Notes under the pieces: model-generated
Databases searched by the model: none
Seen by the model: only the letters and a program-made list of their open reading frames with translations
Told to the model about the DNA's origin: nothing
Assembly: GCA_030372985.1 (NCBI GenBank)
Contig: JAUCQB010000225.1
Location: 1 to 42,646 of the forward strand
DNA from: Phycisphaerae bacterium
GTDB taxonomy: Bacteria; Planctomycetota; Phycisphaerae; UBA1845; PWPN01
Reading direction: 5' to 3'
Length of the DNA stretch: 42,646 nt
Shown here: piece after piece, positions 25,265-36,400 of the stretch
Layout: each line of letters opens with the position of its first letter
Numbering within the stretch: the stretch's first letter is position 1
Program-made: the position numbers and the translations under genes

Positions 25265-27463
25265 ATGCCTATGAGCAGATTCCAGTGCAGTATCCGGTTT
25301 GTTTTCCTCGCCACATTCGGTTACTGCCTCTTCGGCACCCCGGCCCAGGGAGCACCCATTCCCGTTATTCTGGACACGGACATTGGCGACGACATCGATG
25401 ACACCTGGGCCCTGGCTATGCTGCTGGGCATGCCTGAACTGGATCTCAAGCTCATCGTCACCGACTACGGCAATACCCCGGAACGAACCCGGCTCGTGGC
25501 GAAGATCCTCCAACGCGCCGGGCGCACAGACATTCCGATTGGGACGGGAATCAAGACCGGGGACGAACCCCTGGCCCAGAGGCGTTGGGTGGGCGATTTC
25601 GATTTGGCCGCCTACCCGGGCAAGATCCATACCGACGGCGTCGCGGCCCTGATCGAGGCCATCGACTCGCAACCAGCGATGATCACGCTCATCACCATCG
25701 GTCCCGTTCCCAACATCAAGGAGGCCCTTCGTCGAAACCCGCGGATTGCAGAGAAAGCCCGCATCGTTTGTACCGGCGGCAGAATCTACAAAGGCTTTGA
25801 GAACGGCGGCAAGCCCACGGCAGACTGGAATGTTCGAGCAGACGCGGCCTCCTGGCAGGCGATGGTTGCGGCGCCGTGGACGATCACCACCTCGCCGCTG
25901 GACGCTTCGGAGGAACTGGTGCTCCGCGGCAAATCGTACGCGACAGTGGCGGAGTCACAGCACCCGCTAGCTCGCATTGTCATCGAGAACTACAACCTCT
26001 GGACCCACCGCAAGGGCTATCCCAAGGATGCCAGCAGCATCCTTTTCGACACGGCGGCGGTCTACCTGGCCCACTCCGAGGAATACGCGCGGATCGAGAC
26101 GCGAAGTCTGATCGTGAACGACCAGGGCCACACCCTCATTTCGCCCAATGGCAAGAACATACGTTGCCAGCTGGAGTGGAAAGACCGCCAGGCGTTCGAC
26201 GCGTTCCTGGTCCAGACGCTGACGGCTTCGCCCAGGCCCGAACGTGGTGCCAAGCCGGAACTGGTCCAGGAGGTGTTAGCCAGCAAACGGCAAGAGGCCC
26301 GGGTATCGTGGTGGGGATTCGATCCCAGCGATTCCACGGCGTACCTCCAGAAGGCCATCGACTCGAAAGTGAAGCGGCTGATTCTGGACCGGCAGGCGTC
26401 GCCCTGGATCACGCGGCCATTGACCGGCGTGAGCAACCAGGAAATCGTATTCGAGGCGGGAGTCGAACTGGTCGCGATGGAAGGAGCCTTCCTGGCCAAG
26501 AGCGACTGCCTGCTCTCTTTCCGCGAATGCGATAACGTCGTGCTCCGGGGGGACCGGTCGGATGCCGGCAAGTCCGGCCTGATCCGCATGCGCAAACAAG
26601 ACTATCAATCCGCGCCCTATGAAAAATCGGAATGGCGGCATGGGGTGGTCTTCCTGGGGTGCCGCAACGTGCTGGTCCAGGACGTCACGATCGAAAAAAC
26701 CGGAGGCGACGGCATCTACCTCGGGGCGGGTTCGAACAAGACCCCCAACCGGAAGGTGACAATCCGGCGGGTCGACTGCAACGCCAACCACCGGCAGGGC
26801 ATCAGCGTCATCACCGCGGAAGACCTGTTGATCGAGGAGTGCCGACTGCGCAACACAGATGGCACGGACCCCAAGGCGGGCATTGACTTCGAGCCCAACG
26901 TTCCAACGGATTCGCTGGTCAACTGTGTGCTGCGCCGCTGCGTTGCCGAATCCAATGCGGGAACCGGCTTCCAGATCTGTCCGCAGTTTCTGACCAGCCA
27001 GTCCAAACCCATTTCCATTCACCTCGAGGAGTGTGTCTCCCGTGGCAACCGACAGCATGCGATTCACCTGTGCGGCAACCCCAAAGATCCCCCGGTCGGA
27101 CAGCTGCGGATCACAAAATTCCTCGCGGAAAAGGACGGTATGGCAGGGCTCTCGGTACAGTTCAATCCGTACGATGGCGTGCGTATTGACCTGGAAGACT
27201 CGACGTTTCGCGACTGCGCTGCGGCGGAGTCATTCTTCCCGCCGCTCTATGTGCAGGGTCTCGACACGCCAGGCCGTCCCGCCGGCAACCTCCACTTGAA
27301 GAAGCTCACGGTGAAAGACGACCGCGACCGTCCGATCCTCAAGATCCGCGACCGAAAAGGCAACGGAATAAAGGACATCACCGGGGAAATCATCCTCGAA
27401 CGCAACGGACACAGCAAATCCATCGTCATAGACCACGCCTGGCTGGAGAGGATGTGCGAATAA
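25265..27463 (+). CDS. Exported nucleoside hydrolase fused to a parallel beta-helix domain
   Basis: The 732-residue product has a signal peptide (about 1-30, ending near AQGAP). An inosine-uridine nucleoside hydrolase-type domain follows (about 33-300): 'VILDTDIGDDIDDTWALAML' carries the calcium-binding Asp cluster (residues 37-46), and 'GKIHTDGVAALIEAI' and 'PTADWNVRADAASW' match later family motifs. From about 345 to 720 there is a right-handed parallel beta-helix, as in pectate lyase-like or 'right-handed parallel beta-helix repeat' proteins ('LVQDVTIEKTGGDGIYLG', 'LLIEECRLRNTDGTDP', 'VLRRCVAESNAGTGF'). The fusion is unusual. It may cleave a glycosidic bond on a carbohydrate-linked substrate rather than free nucleosides, which is speculation. 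No clear ribosome site; MSRFQ at 25271 is an alternative start. Confidence 0.8.
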   Translation: MPMSRFQCSIRFVFLATFGYCLFGTPAQGAPIPVILDTDIGDDIDDTWALAMLLGMPELDLKLIVTDYGNTPERTRLVAKILQRAGRTDIPIGTGIKTGDEPLAQRRWVGDFDLAAYPGKIHTDGVAALIEAIDSQPAMITLITIGPVPNIKEALRRNPRIAEKARIVCTGGRIYKGFENGGKPTADWNVRADAASWQAMVAAPWTITTSPLDASEELVLRGKSYATVAESQHPLARIVIENYNLWTHRKGYPKDASSILFDTAAVYLAHSEEYARIETRSLIVNDQGHTLISPNGKNIRCQLEWKDRQAFDAFLVQTLTASPRPERGAKPELVQEVLASKRQEARVSWWGFDPSDSTAYLQKAIDSKVKRLILDRQASPWITRPLTGVSNQEIVFEAGVELVAMEGAFLAKSDCLLSFRECDNVVLRGDRSDAGKSGLIRMRKQDYQSAPYEKSEWRHGVVFLGCRNVLVQDVTIEKTGGDGIYLGAGSNKTPNRKVTIRRVDCNANHRQGISVITAEDLLIEECRLRNTDGTDPKAGIDFEPNVPTDSLVNCVLRRCVAESNAGTGFQICPQFLTSQSKPISIHLEECVSRGNRQHAIHLCGNPKDPPVGQLRITKFLAEKDGMAGLSVQFNPYDGVRIDLEDSTFRDCAAAESFFPPLYVQGLDTPGRPAGNLHLKKLTVKDDRDRPILKIRDRKGNGIKDITGEIILERNGHSKSIVIDHAWLERMCE

Positions 27464-27883
27464 GCGCGGGTTGTGACAGCGTCCCACACGCGATCTCGGA
27501 GTGAAACAGGTTGCTCTCGAAACAGCGGCACCGCATCGACCCTGATCCAGCGACGGGCTTGCTCACACGGCGGTAGCGAGGAGACTGGAGGCCATTGTGG
27601 AGGTTCACCCCGAAAAACGCAGCGAGCTGGAGCGGGCGGTCCTGGAGTTGGTGCGCGAGGTCATCCCCGGACCTTTCTTACGAGACCCTCGAGGCGGTGC
27701 GGAATCACAATGCCGTTTTCTGCTCTCGTTCCGGTAGAGGCTGAACGAACACCGCGAGCAGGGCAGTTACGAGATATATGTATCCACGTCCCGTTCAATT
27801 CCGCTGAGTACCAACCGACTGGATCCATCTCGAATACGGTTCCAGAACCACAGACAATTCGTCCGCGATGCCCGCAGCGGCAC
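27464..27883. other. 420-bp gap with gene debris before repeat copy 4
   Basis: Around 27592-27680 one plus-strand frame reads 'VEVHPEKRSELERAVLELVR', which looks like genuine protein sequence, but it has no start or ribosome site and soon ends. I cannot name a family. The rest shows nothing. Confidence 0.35.
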
Positions 27884-27943
27884 ATCCACTTCATGCCGAA
27901 GGACAAGAGGGCGACGGTGGAATCGATACCGTTTGAGTTCTGG
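27884..27943 (+). pseudogene. Integrase 3'-end repeat, copy 4 (stop codon lost)
   Basis: The core encodes 'IHFMPKDKRATVESIPFEF', preceded by 'RH'. The TGA stop of the other copies is TGG here, so the frame runs on to 27988. It is the last copy on the right, and about 260 bp further on is another broken gene. Confidence 0.75.
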
Positions 27944-28199
27944 CGACGCAACCACGGTCACATGCACCGGTTGACCCAATTGTCCTGACGTTAGATACAA
28001 GCGACAGCAACAGACTTAACTGACGCAGCCACAAGGCGTTATAGCTGGAATCCGCCGTTCTTCATTGCTTCAAGACCGTCGTTTCGCCCCTTTTTGTCTG
28101 CCCTGGAGACGCCAACTCATTGGCTCGGACGCCGGCTGAGCAGCCTGTCTGCAGAGACGAGTCTCCCGCCTGATCGTTGACCAGGGTAAGATTCTCGTC

Positions 28200-28564
28200 A
28201 TGGCCTGTCTGACTCCCGAGCAAATCGACTTGCTGGCCCGGAATGAGGTGACCGCCCAGGAGGCGGAAAGACTTCGCGGCCACATCCAGCAATGCAGCGC
28301 CTGCAAGTCCGCGCTGGACGCCGCAATGCTTGAGAATCAGCTTATCAGTGATGCCGTGAAGGTCTCCCTCCCCATCGTGAGTGAAGACCTTCATACCGAC
28401 AGCCTCCTGGCCGGGAGCGGCCAGTCAGACTCATCAAGCCCTTCTCCAGATCGGTTCTCAGCCTGCACCACGACATCAGCACGTTCACCGGCGAAGAGGT
28501 GGTGCTCTTTGCCCTGGCCGAATCACCCCTCTTCCGAGAAACGAAAAAGAAACAGGGTTTCTGA
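28200..28564 (+). pseudogene. Frameshifted gene with N-terminal zinc-finger (anti-sigma-like) domain
   Basis: The first frame reads 'MACLTPEQIDLLARNEVTAQ' and has a Cys pair in 'HIQQCSACKSAL', matching the zf-HC2 type zinc finger common in anti-sigma factors (His, Cys, Cys). At about 28385-28424 coding character moves to the next frame, which continues 'VRLIKPFSRSVLSLHH' and 'TGEEVVLFALAESPLFRE' to a TGA at 28562. One indel would join them into a product of about 120 residues. It could be a sequencing error. The function of the second half is unknown, and there is no sigma factor beside it. Confidence 0.5.
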
Positions 28565-28802
28565 ATCGGGGCGACCCCGTTATCAAGTGCAGTGTCCCGC
28601 GTCGCAAGACAGGCGGAGGTGGATTGTCATGCTCTGTGCCTGTCCCGCGACGCCGGAGGCGATCGATCTATCGACCGATTGCCGGGACCCTTGTTTTTCC
28701 GGTTGTGATGCCGGGGCCGCCGCTTTCCGAACGACTTCGCGGAAATCTTTCCCTTACGAGAACGCATGTCACCTCTGCCCACGGCTGGTCCTTTCTTGTG
28801 AA

Positions 28803-28968
28803 CAAAAAAACCGACGTGGCGGAACACCTTGAGGCATTCGACCACGTCGGCTTACTCGTCAACAAGCCTCCCGGCCTCCGCCGGGCTGCCCTTCATCCAG
28901 TCATCCGACCAGGACGTCGCGCATTCCGCCCGCAATTCGGGAGGACTCCCGTCCTGTGCCGACTGTAG
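28803..28968 (+). pseudogene. Gene fragment, unidentified
   Basis: One frame reads 'KKTDVAEHLEAFDHVGLLVN' then 'KPPG'. The neighbouring frame continues 'SAGLPFIQSSDQ', as if one base was lost at the join. No start, ribosome site or family can be assigned. The surrounding 28565-29284 holds nothing else I can support. Confidence 0.3.
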
Positions 28969-29284
28969 AGCCACGGATCATGGAAAGCAAGCCGCTCAAA
29001 CGGTCATGAGCCAACTCGGCATCGTGCTCCCGGCGATCATCGATGAGAACGATCGCGAGGGTTTATTAGTGACAGAAACCGTTCGGGCGGCGGCGCCAAT
29101 GCGGTTTTCGACACAAGCATCAGGAGGTGCGCAGGCCGAGCACGCAGGTGGGGAGGCCCTCCTGACGGTAGGCTGTCACGGTATTTGTGGCGATCACTGA
29201 TCCGGCACCACCAATCATTGCGGGGCGCACTCCCCTGGCTTGAGTATCGAACCCCGTCGATTCCGTTTTTTTCTTTTTCCATCC

Positions 29285-29312
29285 TTGTTTTTCTGCGATG
29301 ATCTGGTATCAT
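29285..29312 (+). promoter_or_regulatory. Candidate promoter upstream of the 29.5-30.4 kb gene cluster
   Basis: TTGTTT and TATCAT are 16 bp apart, after a T-rich stretch. A 23-codon frame starts at 29317. The true first gene is probably at 29556, so there would be a leader of about 240 bp. Confidence 0.35.
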
Positions 29313-29555
29313 GAGGAATGAAAGCTCGCGACCTCCAGGGTGCCCAGAGTTTGTTCCTGCTGTTTCTGATTACCCTTCAAGCCGAGTAACTGTCCCCTGC
29401 AGTACCGACTGATACGGCGGAGTCCGCCGCGCGCGTCCGATGTGACGGTTGCAGGACAGCCGGCCGATTGCGCGGGTGGCTGTCGAACCATCGGACGGCC
29501 GCAGGCTTCGACACCGAACGGACGAAACAATCAAAGCTCACATGGAGGTACTGGT

Positions 29556-29741
29556 ATGAGTGTCATCCAGTTTCTTCGGGCGGGAGGCCTGTTTGACACG
29601 GTGGGCCTCGCTGCAAAATGGGTCTATCGGAAGATTCGCTGGTGTCTTCCGGAGCCTCGACTCAGAGTCCGGCGATCCGGCAGAACGAAGGGCAAGAGCA
29701 GGAGCGACTGCGTGTGGAGGCCCGTGCCGTCGCGATGGTAG
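29556..29741 (+). CDS. Small basic protein, unknown
   Basis: The 61-residue frame 'MSVIQFLRAGGLFDTVGLAA' onward has a strong ribosome site (GGAGGT eight bases before the ATG). It is strongly basic, with 'RRSGRTKGKSRS' near the C-terminus and an amphipathic N-terminal helix. No family is recognised. It overlaps the start of the next frame by 124 bp, so at most one of the two may be complete; the ribosome site favours this one's start. Confidence 0.4.
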   Translation: MSVIQFLRAGGLFDTVGLAAKWVYRKIRWCLPEPRLRVRRSGRTKGKSRSDCVWRPVPSRW

Positions 29742-30004
29742 TGGATTCGCGTACTGTGATCTCGCCCGCCAACCGGCCTGCTTCAGGCGTTTCCTCCCGG
29801 TTGCCCGTTTTCGGGGTGCTGAGCGGCCACGTCGTAGCTACAATCTATGCGGAGCCCAGTCGGCCGGCTGTCGCTCCGCGCGTCTTTTACACGGTGACCT
29901 ACATCGTTACGACGGAGACGCGCGGTGTTCAGGCTCCTGCTCGGCTGGTCAGACTCGCCGCCGCTGTTATTCATCGATCGCTTTCTGGAGATCTTCAGCG
30001 ATGA
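29618..30004 (+). CDS. Hypothetical 128-residue protein overlapping its neighbours
   Basis: The frame has no clear ribosome site. Its later part ('VAMVVDSRTVISPANRP', 'RVFYTVTYIVTTETRG') has protein-like composition. It may be the continuation of the small basic protein after a frameshift. Its TGA at 30002-30004 lies inside the ATGATG start of the next gene, which suggests coupled translation. Confidence 0.3.
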   Translation: MGLSEDSLVSSGASTQSPAIRQNEGQEQERLRVEARAVAMVVDSRTVISPANRPASGVSSRLPVFGVLSGHVVATIYAEPSRPAVAPRVFYTVTYIVTTETRGVQAPARLVRLAAAVIHRSLSGDLQR

Positions 30005-30414
30005 TGCAGCACGAAAAGGATGATCTGCTGGCACTGTTCGAGAACAGGCGCAAGTGGTGTCAGGGCGTCGAAGCTCGAGATCGGTGCGGCAGCCCTGTTT
30101 GTTACAGCGATGCAACGGCGACGGCCTGGGACCTGGTTGGCGGCATGTGCTGCCTCTTCGGTTGGGATCGAGCCTTCTCGCTCTTCGTGCAGGTCGGCCG
30201 GCACATCACCGGAGCACAACGCTGCCGAACACGCAGTAACCGCGAAATCGCCGCCATGGTTTCCCTGCAAGATTTCAACGACCGGTCTGACACGACATAC
30301 GGTGTGATCATGGAGAGGCTGCGGACCATGCCTGTCTACTGCCCCAGACCTTCTCTGTCCGCCGAATCGTCAGGGAATCAGCCCAGTTCCACGTCCACGT
30401 TGTGCTCCCTGTGA
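30001..30414 (+). CDS. DUF6197-like protein
   Basis: The 137 codons include 'DLLALFENRRKWCQGVEARD', 'ATAWDLVGGMCCLFGWDRA' and 'AMVSLQDFNDRSDTTY', a pattern I associate with DUF6197, small proteins of unknown function found in actinobacteria and planctomycetes. This is recognition from memory. Two start codons stand in tandem (ATGATG), joined to the stop of the preceding frame. After 'RLRTMPVYC' the sequence loses family character, so the last 25 residues may result from a lost stop codon. The end overlaps the convergent cyclic glucan synthase gene by 37 bp. Confidence 0.55.
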   Translation: MMQHEKDDLLALFENRRKWCQGVEARDRCGSPVCYSDATATAWDLVGGMCCLFGWDRAFSLFVQVGRHITGAQRCRTRSNREIAAMVSLQDFNDRSDTTYGVIMERLRTMPVYCPRPSLSAESSGNQPSSTSTLCSL

Positions 30415-33400
30415 TCATCGATGAGTAAAATGGTCCCGTCGGGGCGTTCCTCGCCGTCGAATACGACGCGCGTTACCCTTAACGCGGCGCGTCCGCCTTC
30501 AGCAAACCGGTTCGCGTCGCGAATCGAGGGGGGTGTGTCAAGGGGCATGGCCTTGGCGCCGTTATTGCGGATGGTCATGTGGTGAACCGTCTCGCGGTAG
30601 CGGTAGTGGATCTTGAACGACTTCCACGAATCCGGAAGGACAGGCTCCAGACGAAGGCGGTCCACCTCCAACCGCAGACCCAGCAGCGACTCCGTCAGAA
30701 GCCGGTACATCCAGCCGGCTGAACCCGTGTACCACGTCCAGCCCCCTCTGCCGAGATGCTGGGGGTTGCTGTAAACATCGGCGGGGACGACGTAAGGCTC
30801 GACCTTGTAGGTCTGGACCGCTGCCGGGGTTGAGGTATGGTGGATGGGGCTGATGATCCTCAGCAGTTCCCAGGCACGCCCGCTATCGCCCACGGCCGCA
30901 AACGCCATGGCGGTCCACACCACGGCGTGTGTGTATTGGCCGCCGTTTTCCCGAACACCCGGGTTATAGCCCTTGATGTAGCCGGGCTCCAGATGGGACC
31001 TGTCGAACGGAGGATCCAGGAGCTGGATCAGCCTGGCGTCGCGGCGGACCAGACGGCTGTCGATGGCCTCCAACGCCGCTCGCGCGCGGACCGGGTCCGC
31101 GGCGCGAGAGAGGACTGACCAGCTCTGCGGGAGCGAATCGATCTGACACTCGGGATTCGTGGCGGAACCCAGCGGTTCGCCGTTATCGAAGTAGGCGCGC
31201 CGGTACCACTGACCATCCCAGCCGTGTTGCTCGATGTTCTGCCGGAGTCTGCCGGCCTCGGTCTCACAACGTTCGGCGAAGGCGATGTCGTCGCGTCGCC
31301 GGGCGAGCTCGGCGAACTGTTTCAGAACATCGTACAGGAAGAAGGCAAGCCATACGCTTTCCCCCTTGCCCTGTTCGCCGACACGATTCATGCCGTCGTT
31401 CCAGTCGCCGCATCCCATGAGCGGCAGGCCGTGCTCACCGAAGTTCAGCCCGTTCTCGATCGCGCGGACGCAATGATCGTAGAGCGTTGCAGTTTTCTCC
31501 GAACGCACCGGCAGGTCATAGTAGCTTTCCTCATCCAACCTGACGGGACGACCTTCGAGGAAACGAGCACGTTCGTCGAGCACATCGACATCGCCCGTGG
31601 ACGAAACGTAGCGGCACACGGCGTAAGGCAGCCACAGGTAATCATCGGAAATGCGCGTGCGGACACCGCGGTCCAGCGGCGGGTGCCACCAGTGTTGAAC
31701 GTCTCCTTCGCGGAACTGGTGGGCCGCGCAGCGAAGTAGGTGTTCGCGCGTCAGGTGCGGTCCCGCATGGATCAGGGCCATGACGTCCTGGAGCTGATCC
31801 CGGAAGCCAAACGCGCCGCCGGATTGGCAGCTCCCGCTCCTCGCCCAGATGCGACATGCAAGGATCTGATAGGGCAACCAGCCGTTGACCAGGAAGTCTA
31901 CGTCCGAATCGGGCGTCTCCACGTGGACCGCGCCGAGCGTGTGATTCCAGAAGTCCCACACGTTCTGCAGGGCTTGACGCGCTCCGTGAGCATCGCAGAA
32001 CCGTCCGATGAGGTTACGCACGGTGGCGACATCGCGAGCGGCCCCCAGAATGAAGACGATTTCTCGCTCGCAGCCGTTATCCAGTGTGAACGTGGTCTGC
32101 ACGGCCGCGCAGGGATCGAGGGCCGAGCCAACCCTGCCCGACAACTCGGCCCGGCTCATGGCGGCGGGGTTTGCGGGCGTCCCGTTCCGGCCCAGGAATT
32201 CAGTGCGATCAGCAGTTGCCGTATGCTGAGATTCGCTGACGGCGAAGAACGCCACGCGCCCGGGAAACTCGCTGTTGTATGGGTTCCGGGCCAAGACCGC
32301 TCCGGTCTGCGGATCCATCTCGGTCACGACGTGCATCGCATTCTTGCACCGCTGTTCGCCCAGAACCCATTCCACGAAGCCGGTGATCGACAGGCGACGG
32401 GCCCGACCGGACGAATTGCGGATCTTCAAGCGGCAGAGCTTCACCGGGGCATCGGTGGCGACGTACGTCCACATCTCGGAGGAGACACCGTTCTCGGCAT
32501 ATTCGAAAACGCTGTAGCCGAACCCATGACGTGTCGTGTACGGCATGGGCCCGCGAGCGGGGAGCGGCGCCGGCGACCAAAAGTATCCCGTCTCCTCATC
32601 ACGGATGTAGAACGCTTCGCCGCTGGCGTCGCTGACAGGGTCGTTATACCAGGGCGTCAGGCGGAACTCGTGGGCGTTCTCAGCCCACGTATAGGCACCT
32701 CCGCTCTCGGTCACGACCGTGCCGTACTCCGAATTGGCCAGTACGTTCACCCATGGGGCGGGAGTCACCTGGTCGGCCGTTGTGGTAATGATGTATTCGC
32801 GGCCGTCACGGGTGAATCCGCCCAGACCATTGAAGAAGGTCAGATCTCCTCGGCGCGTTCTTCTGGCCTGCGGAGCTTCGGGCCGGCGAGCACGAACAGC
32901 GACCAGCTTCGGGACGGCGATTTCCGCACGATGGCGGCGCTCCACCTGTTCGGCGAGAGTGCCGGCCGTATCCGTGATGACCACGCGGGCCACGGCCTGA
33001 ATCAGGATTCTGTCCTCGGTGGAGATCTGATCGCTGCGTCGAATGAAAATACCGCCCGGGCGATCGATCGGATGGGCCTCGGCGCCGGCAGCGATCAGAC
33101 CCACGATCTGGTCCTGAAGAGGCTGGCGATATCCTGATTGATCTTCGTTCAGAATAACCAGGTCGACGACGAGGCCCTTCATTCGCCAATAAGCATGGGC
33201 CTGGGCAAGCTGTCTCACGAGATCGATGTTGGACTGATCACTGATGCGCAGGAGCACAATAGGAAGATCGCCGGAGATTCCGTAGCCCCACAGGCCGGAC
33301 TGTCCTCGCCGGTTGCGGGCTATGAGGCCGCCCAGGGCACGGCGATGCGGGTCGGCATAAAGGACGGCGCCCGCAAGTCGCCCATAGAGTTGTGCATCGG

Positions 33401-36400
33401 CCTCTGTGGCACCGAGCTGCCGCACGATGACCTGGCCGTGCGTCCACGCGAGATCGAACACACGGTCCATCATCCTCCTGTCTTGATATTTGTCGATCAG
33501 GGCCATCGCGGCCTCGCGGGTATCCGCCACACCGGTGACGAAGTCGATTCGGATCGTCTCATCGGGTTCCACGGCAACGACTTGGCGAATCGAGACGATC
33601 GGATCGAGGACTGTACCTTCGCGATTGGACAGCTTCGACACGTGCATTGCTGCCGGGTCTGCCAGAGTGCGGCCGCGCCCGATGAACTGGCTGCGATCGG
33701 TCTCGTAGGAGGTCTCGCCGATCGCCGATCCGTGAACCACCGCCAGATGGAACATCCACGGCGGGTGTTCCGCGCTCAAGCGAGGGCGGCGCGTGCAGAG
33801 AATCGCCTGGCGTGAACGCGCGATTTCCGTCTGGACGAACAGCTTGCTGAAGGCCGGGTGGGTCGCATCGGCCGCCGGAGGCGCCAGGACAACCTCGGCG
33901 TAGCTGGTCAAGTCAATCACGCGCCGCTTATGCCCCCGGTTCGCAATGTTGATGCGGCGCAACTCGATGTCATCTTCCGGCGAGACGGCGATTTCGGTGT
34001 GCGTTGCCACGTCATCGTCGCGACGGCGGAACTCCACTCGGGCCTCGGAGAAAACGGCTTCGTACGCCTTGCTTCGCTTGAGCGTGGGCTGGTGCGCAGC
34101 GGACCACAACTCTCCGCTATTCAGGTCGCGAAGGTAAGCGAAGGTCCCCCAGCAATCACGCGTCGAGTCTTCATGCCAGCGTGTAATGGCGAGGTCCTTC
34201 CATCGGCTGTAGCCACCGCCGGCGGAACTCACCATGACGTGGTACCGGCCGTTGGACAGGAGATGGGCTTCCGGCGCGGCGATCTGGGGATTGGTGACGA
34301 CGCGGAAGGCCTCTTCGATTCCCGCGGGAGTCAATCGCGATCCCGTCGCCTCGCTATCGTGCGGGAAGAACGGGGCCGCATTCGGAACGCGTTCCTGCAG
34401 CAACAGTTCGGTGGCCCGAAACAACGGGTCGGACAGGAAACGACGCTGCATGGGGCGATCGAGCAGGACATGAGCTATCGACAGAAGGCTCATCCCCTGG
34501 TGGTGCGCCATGAACGAGCGCACGATCGCGCCGCGTTGACCGGGTGGTACGCGCGCAGGGGTGAAATCGACCGCTTCATAAAAGCCGTGGGCACCGAGTA
34601 GCCCGTCTCTTGCCAGACGCCGCAGGTTGGCACACGCCCTCTGCGGCGCAATCATCAGCGCCATGATGCTGGCATACGGCGCGACGACCAGATCATCCGA
34701 CAATCCTCGCTTGAGCCCGAGTCCTGGTACGCCGAATGTGCGGTACTGATAGATGAGGTGAGCATCGGTGGCGTTGTATCCCGACTCGGAGATTCCCCAG
34801 GGGATTCCTCGCTGCCGGCCGTACTCGATCTGACGCTGGACAACGGCACGATACGTGCGATCCAGCAGAGTATGCTCAAAGGTGGGCATGACCAGGAGCG
34901 GCATGAGGTATTCAAACATTGAACCGCTCCAGGAGAGCAGCGGGTGTTCGCCCCCGGCGGCCGTCAGGAGCCGTCCGAGGCTGAACCAGTGTTCCTGAGG
35001 AAGCCGGCCCTGGGCGATGGCGACGTAACTGCCGAGCCGCGCCTCCGACGCCAGGAGGTCATAGAAGCCGGCGTCAAGGCGATGGCCCGTGACGTTGTAC
35101 CCGATCGAGAGGAGATGGCGTGACCTGTCATACAGAAAATCGTAGTTGAGGTCCGCCATTTCCTGACAACGGGACGCGAGAGCCTCGAGTTCCGCCAGAC
35201 GATCGCCGGCACGCCGGCTGGCCTCGATGATGGACTCCCGCAACCGGGTCAGCCAAGCGTTCTCCGCGGAGGGCACGCTGGGACCCTGTTCGGTCAGGTT
35301 GGACAGAATCTCGTCGATCGACAGCATCATCGTGGAATCTCGTTCCGCGATGGCGCGAAGCGTCGGAACATCATCCAGGATTTGAAGGGCCTTTCGAAGA
35401 TCGCTCAATCGCTGGATCTGCTCGATCGATCCTCGCTGCCACATCAGCTCGCTCGGCGGGGGAAGCGCGCACCACGGTGCGATGAAGAGCAGATCATCCA
35501 GAGAATCACGACATTGACGCTCGAAGGCCTGCGCCCACCACCTCGCTTCATCGTCCGGGCCGGCGCTCAGCATCGCCGCCAGCTCCGCGCCTGCCACCGA
35601 CAGACGTTCCAGGTGGATCTGCGAGGCCGCCAACGCTCGTGGAGGATTCTGCAGTTCACTCTCCAGCCGCTTCAGCAGAACCATGACTTCCGGTGGCGCT
35701 GCACCAGAACGTGAACCTCCGGATGAAACGGCCTGGCCGCCGATCACGTCCAGGAGAACCCAAAGCGTGTCCATGAGCCCTTCAAAGGTCCCCGGCGAAA
35801 CGATCCTCGTGTCGGCCAAGCCCAGCAGCCCCGGGCCCAGGGTGAGCAGATGGCCCGCAAGGTTTCCACTGTCCACCGAAGACACGTAGAGCGGAGACAG
35901 CGGGTGAAGGGTACGCGTATCATACCAGTTGTAGAAGTGCCCTCGGTACCGCTCGAGCTTGCTCATGGTCGCGAACGCCTTGGAGGTACGATCGATGAGC
36001 TGCCTGGTGGAGATGTAGCCGAAGTCGTGCGCGGCAAGATGGGCCAGCAACGACAGTCCCATGTTGGTCGGCGATGTGCGGTGAGCGACGGCGGCGGTGG
36101 GATGCTCCTGGCAGTTGTCCGGCGGAAGATAGTGGCCCTCAGGCCCGACGAAGGTCTCGAAGAAGCGCCAGGTGCGGCGGGCGGCCATTCGGAGGAACGC
36201 ACGGTCTTCAGTCGTCAGGCCAGATTTCCGGGATGCGATCGGACGGCTCAACCACCACGCCACAACGGGAGACAGAAACCACAAGCCCAGAATGGGCGCC
36301 GCCACGTGCAGGCTCTCCAGGCGTGCGACCCCCGCCATTGCCGCAACGACGATCGCGGTGACCGGCCCGACCCACATCGATCTGCACGCTCCGGTCAGAC

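Noticed and set aside
31740..33137. 465-codon plus-strand frame
   Set aside because: Antisense of the glucan synthase; the same holds for other long plus-strand frames between 30.8 and 39.2 kb.
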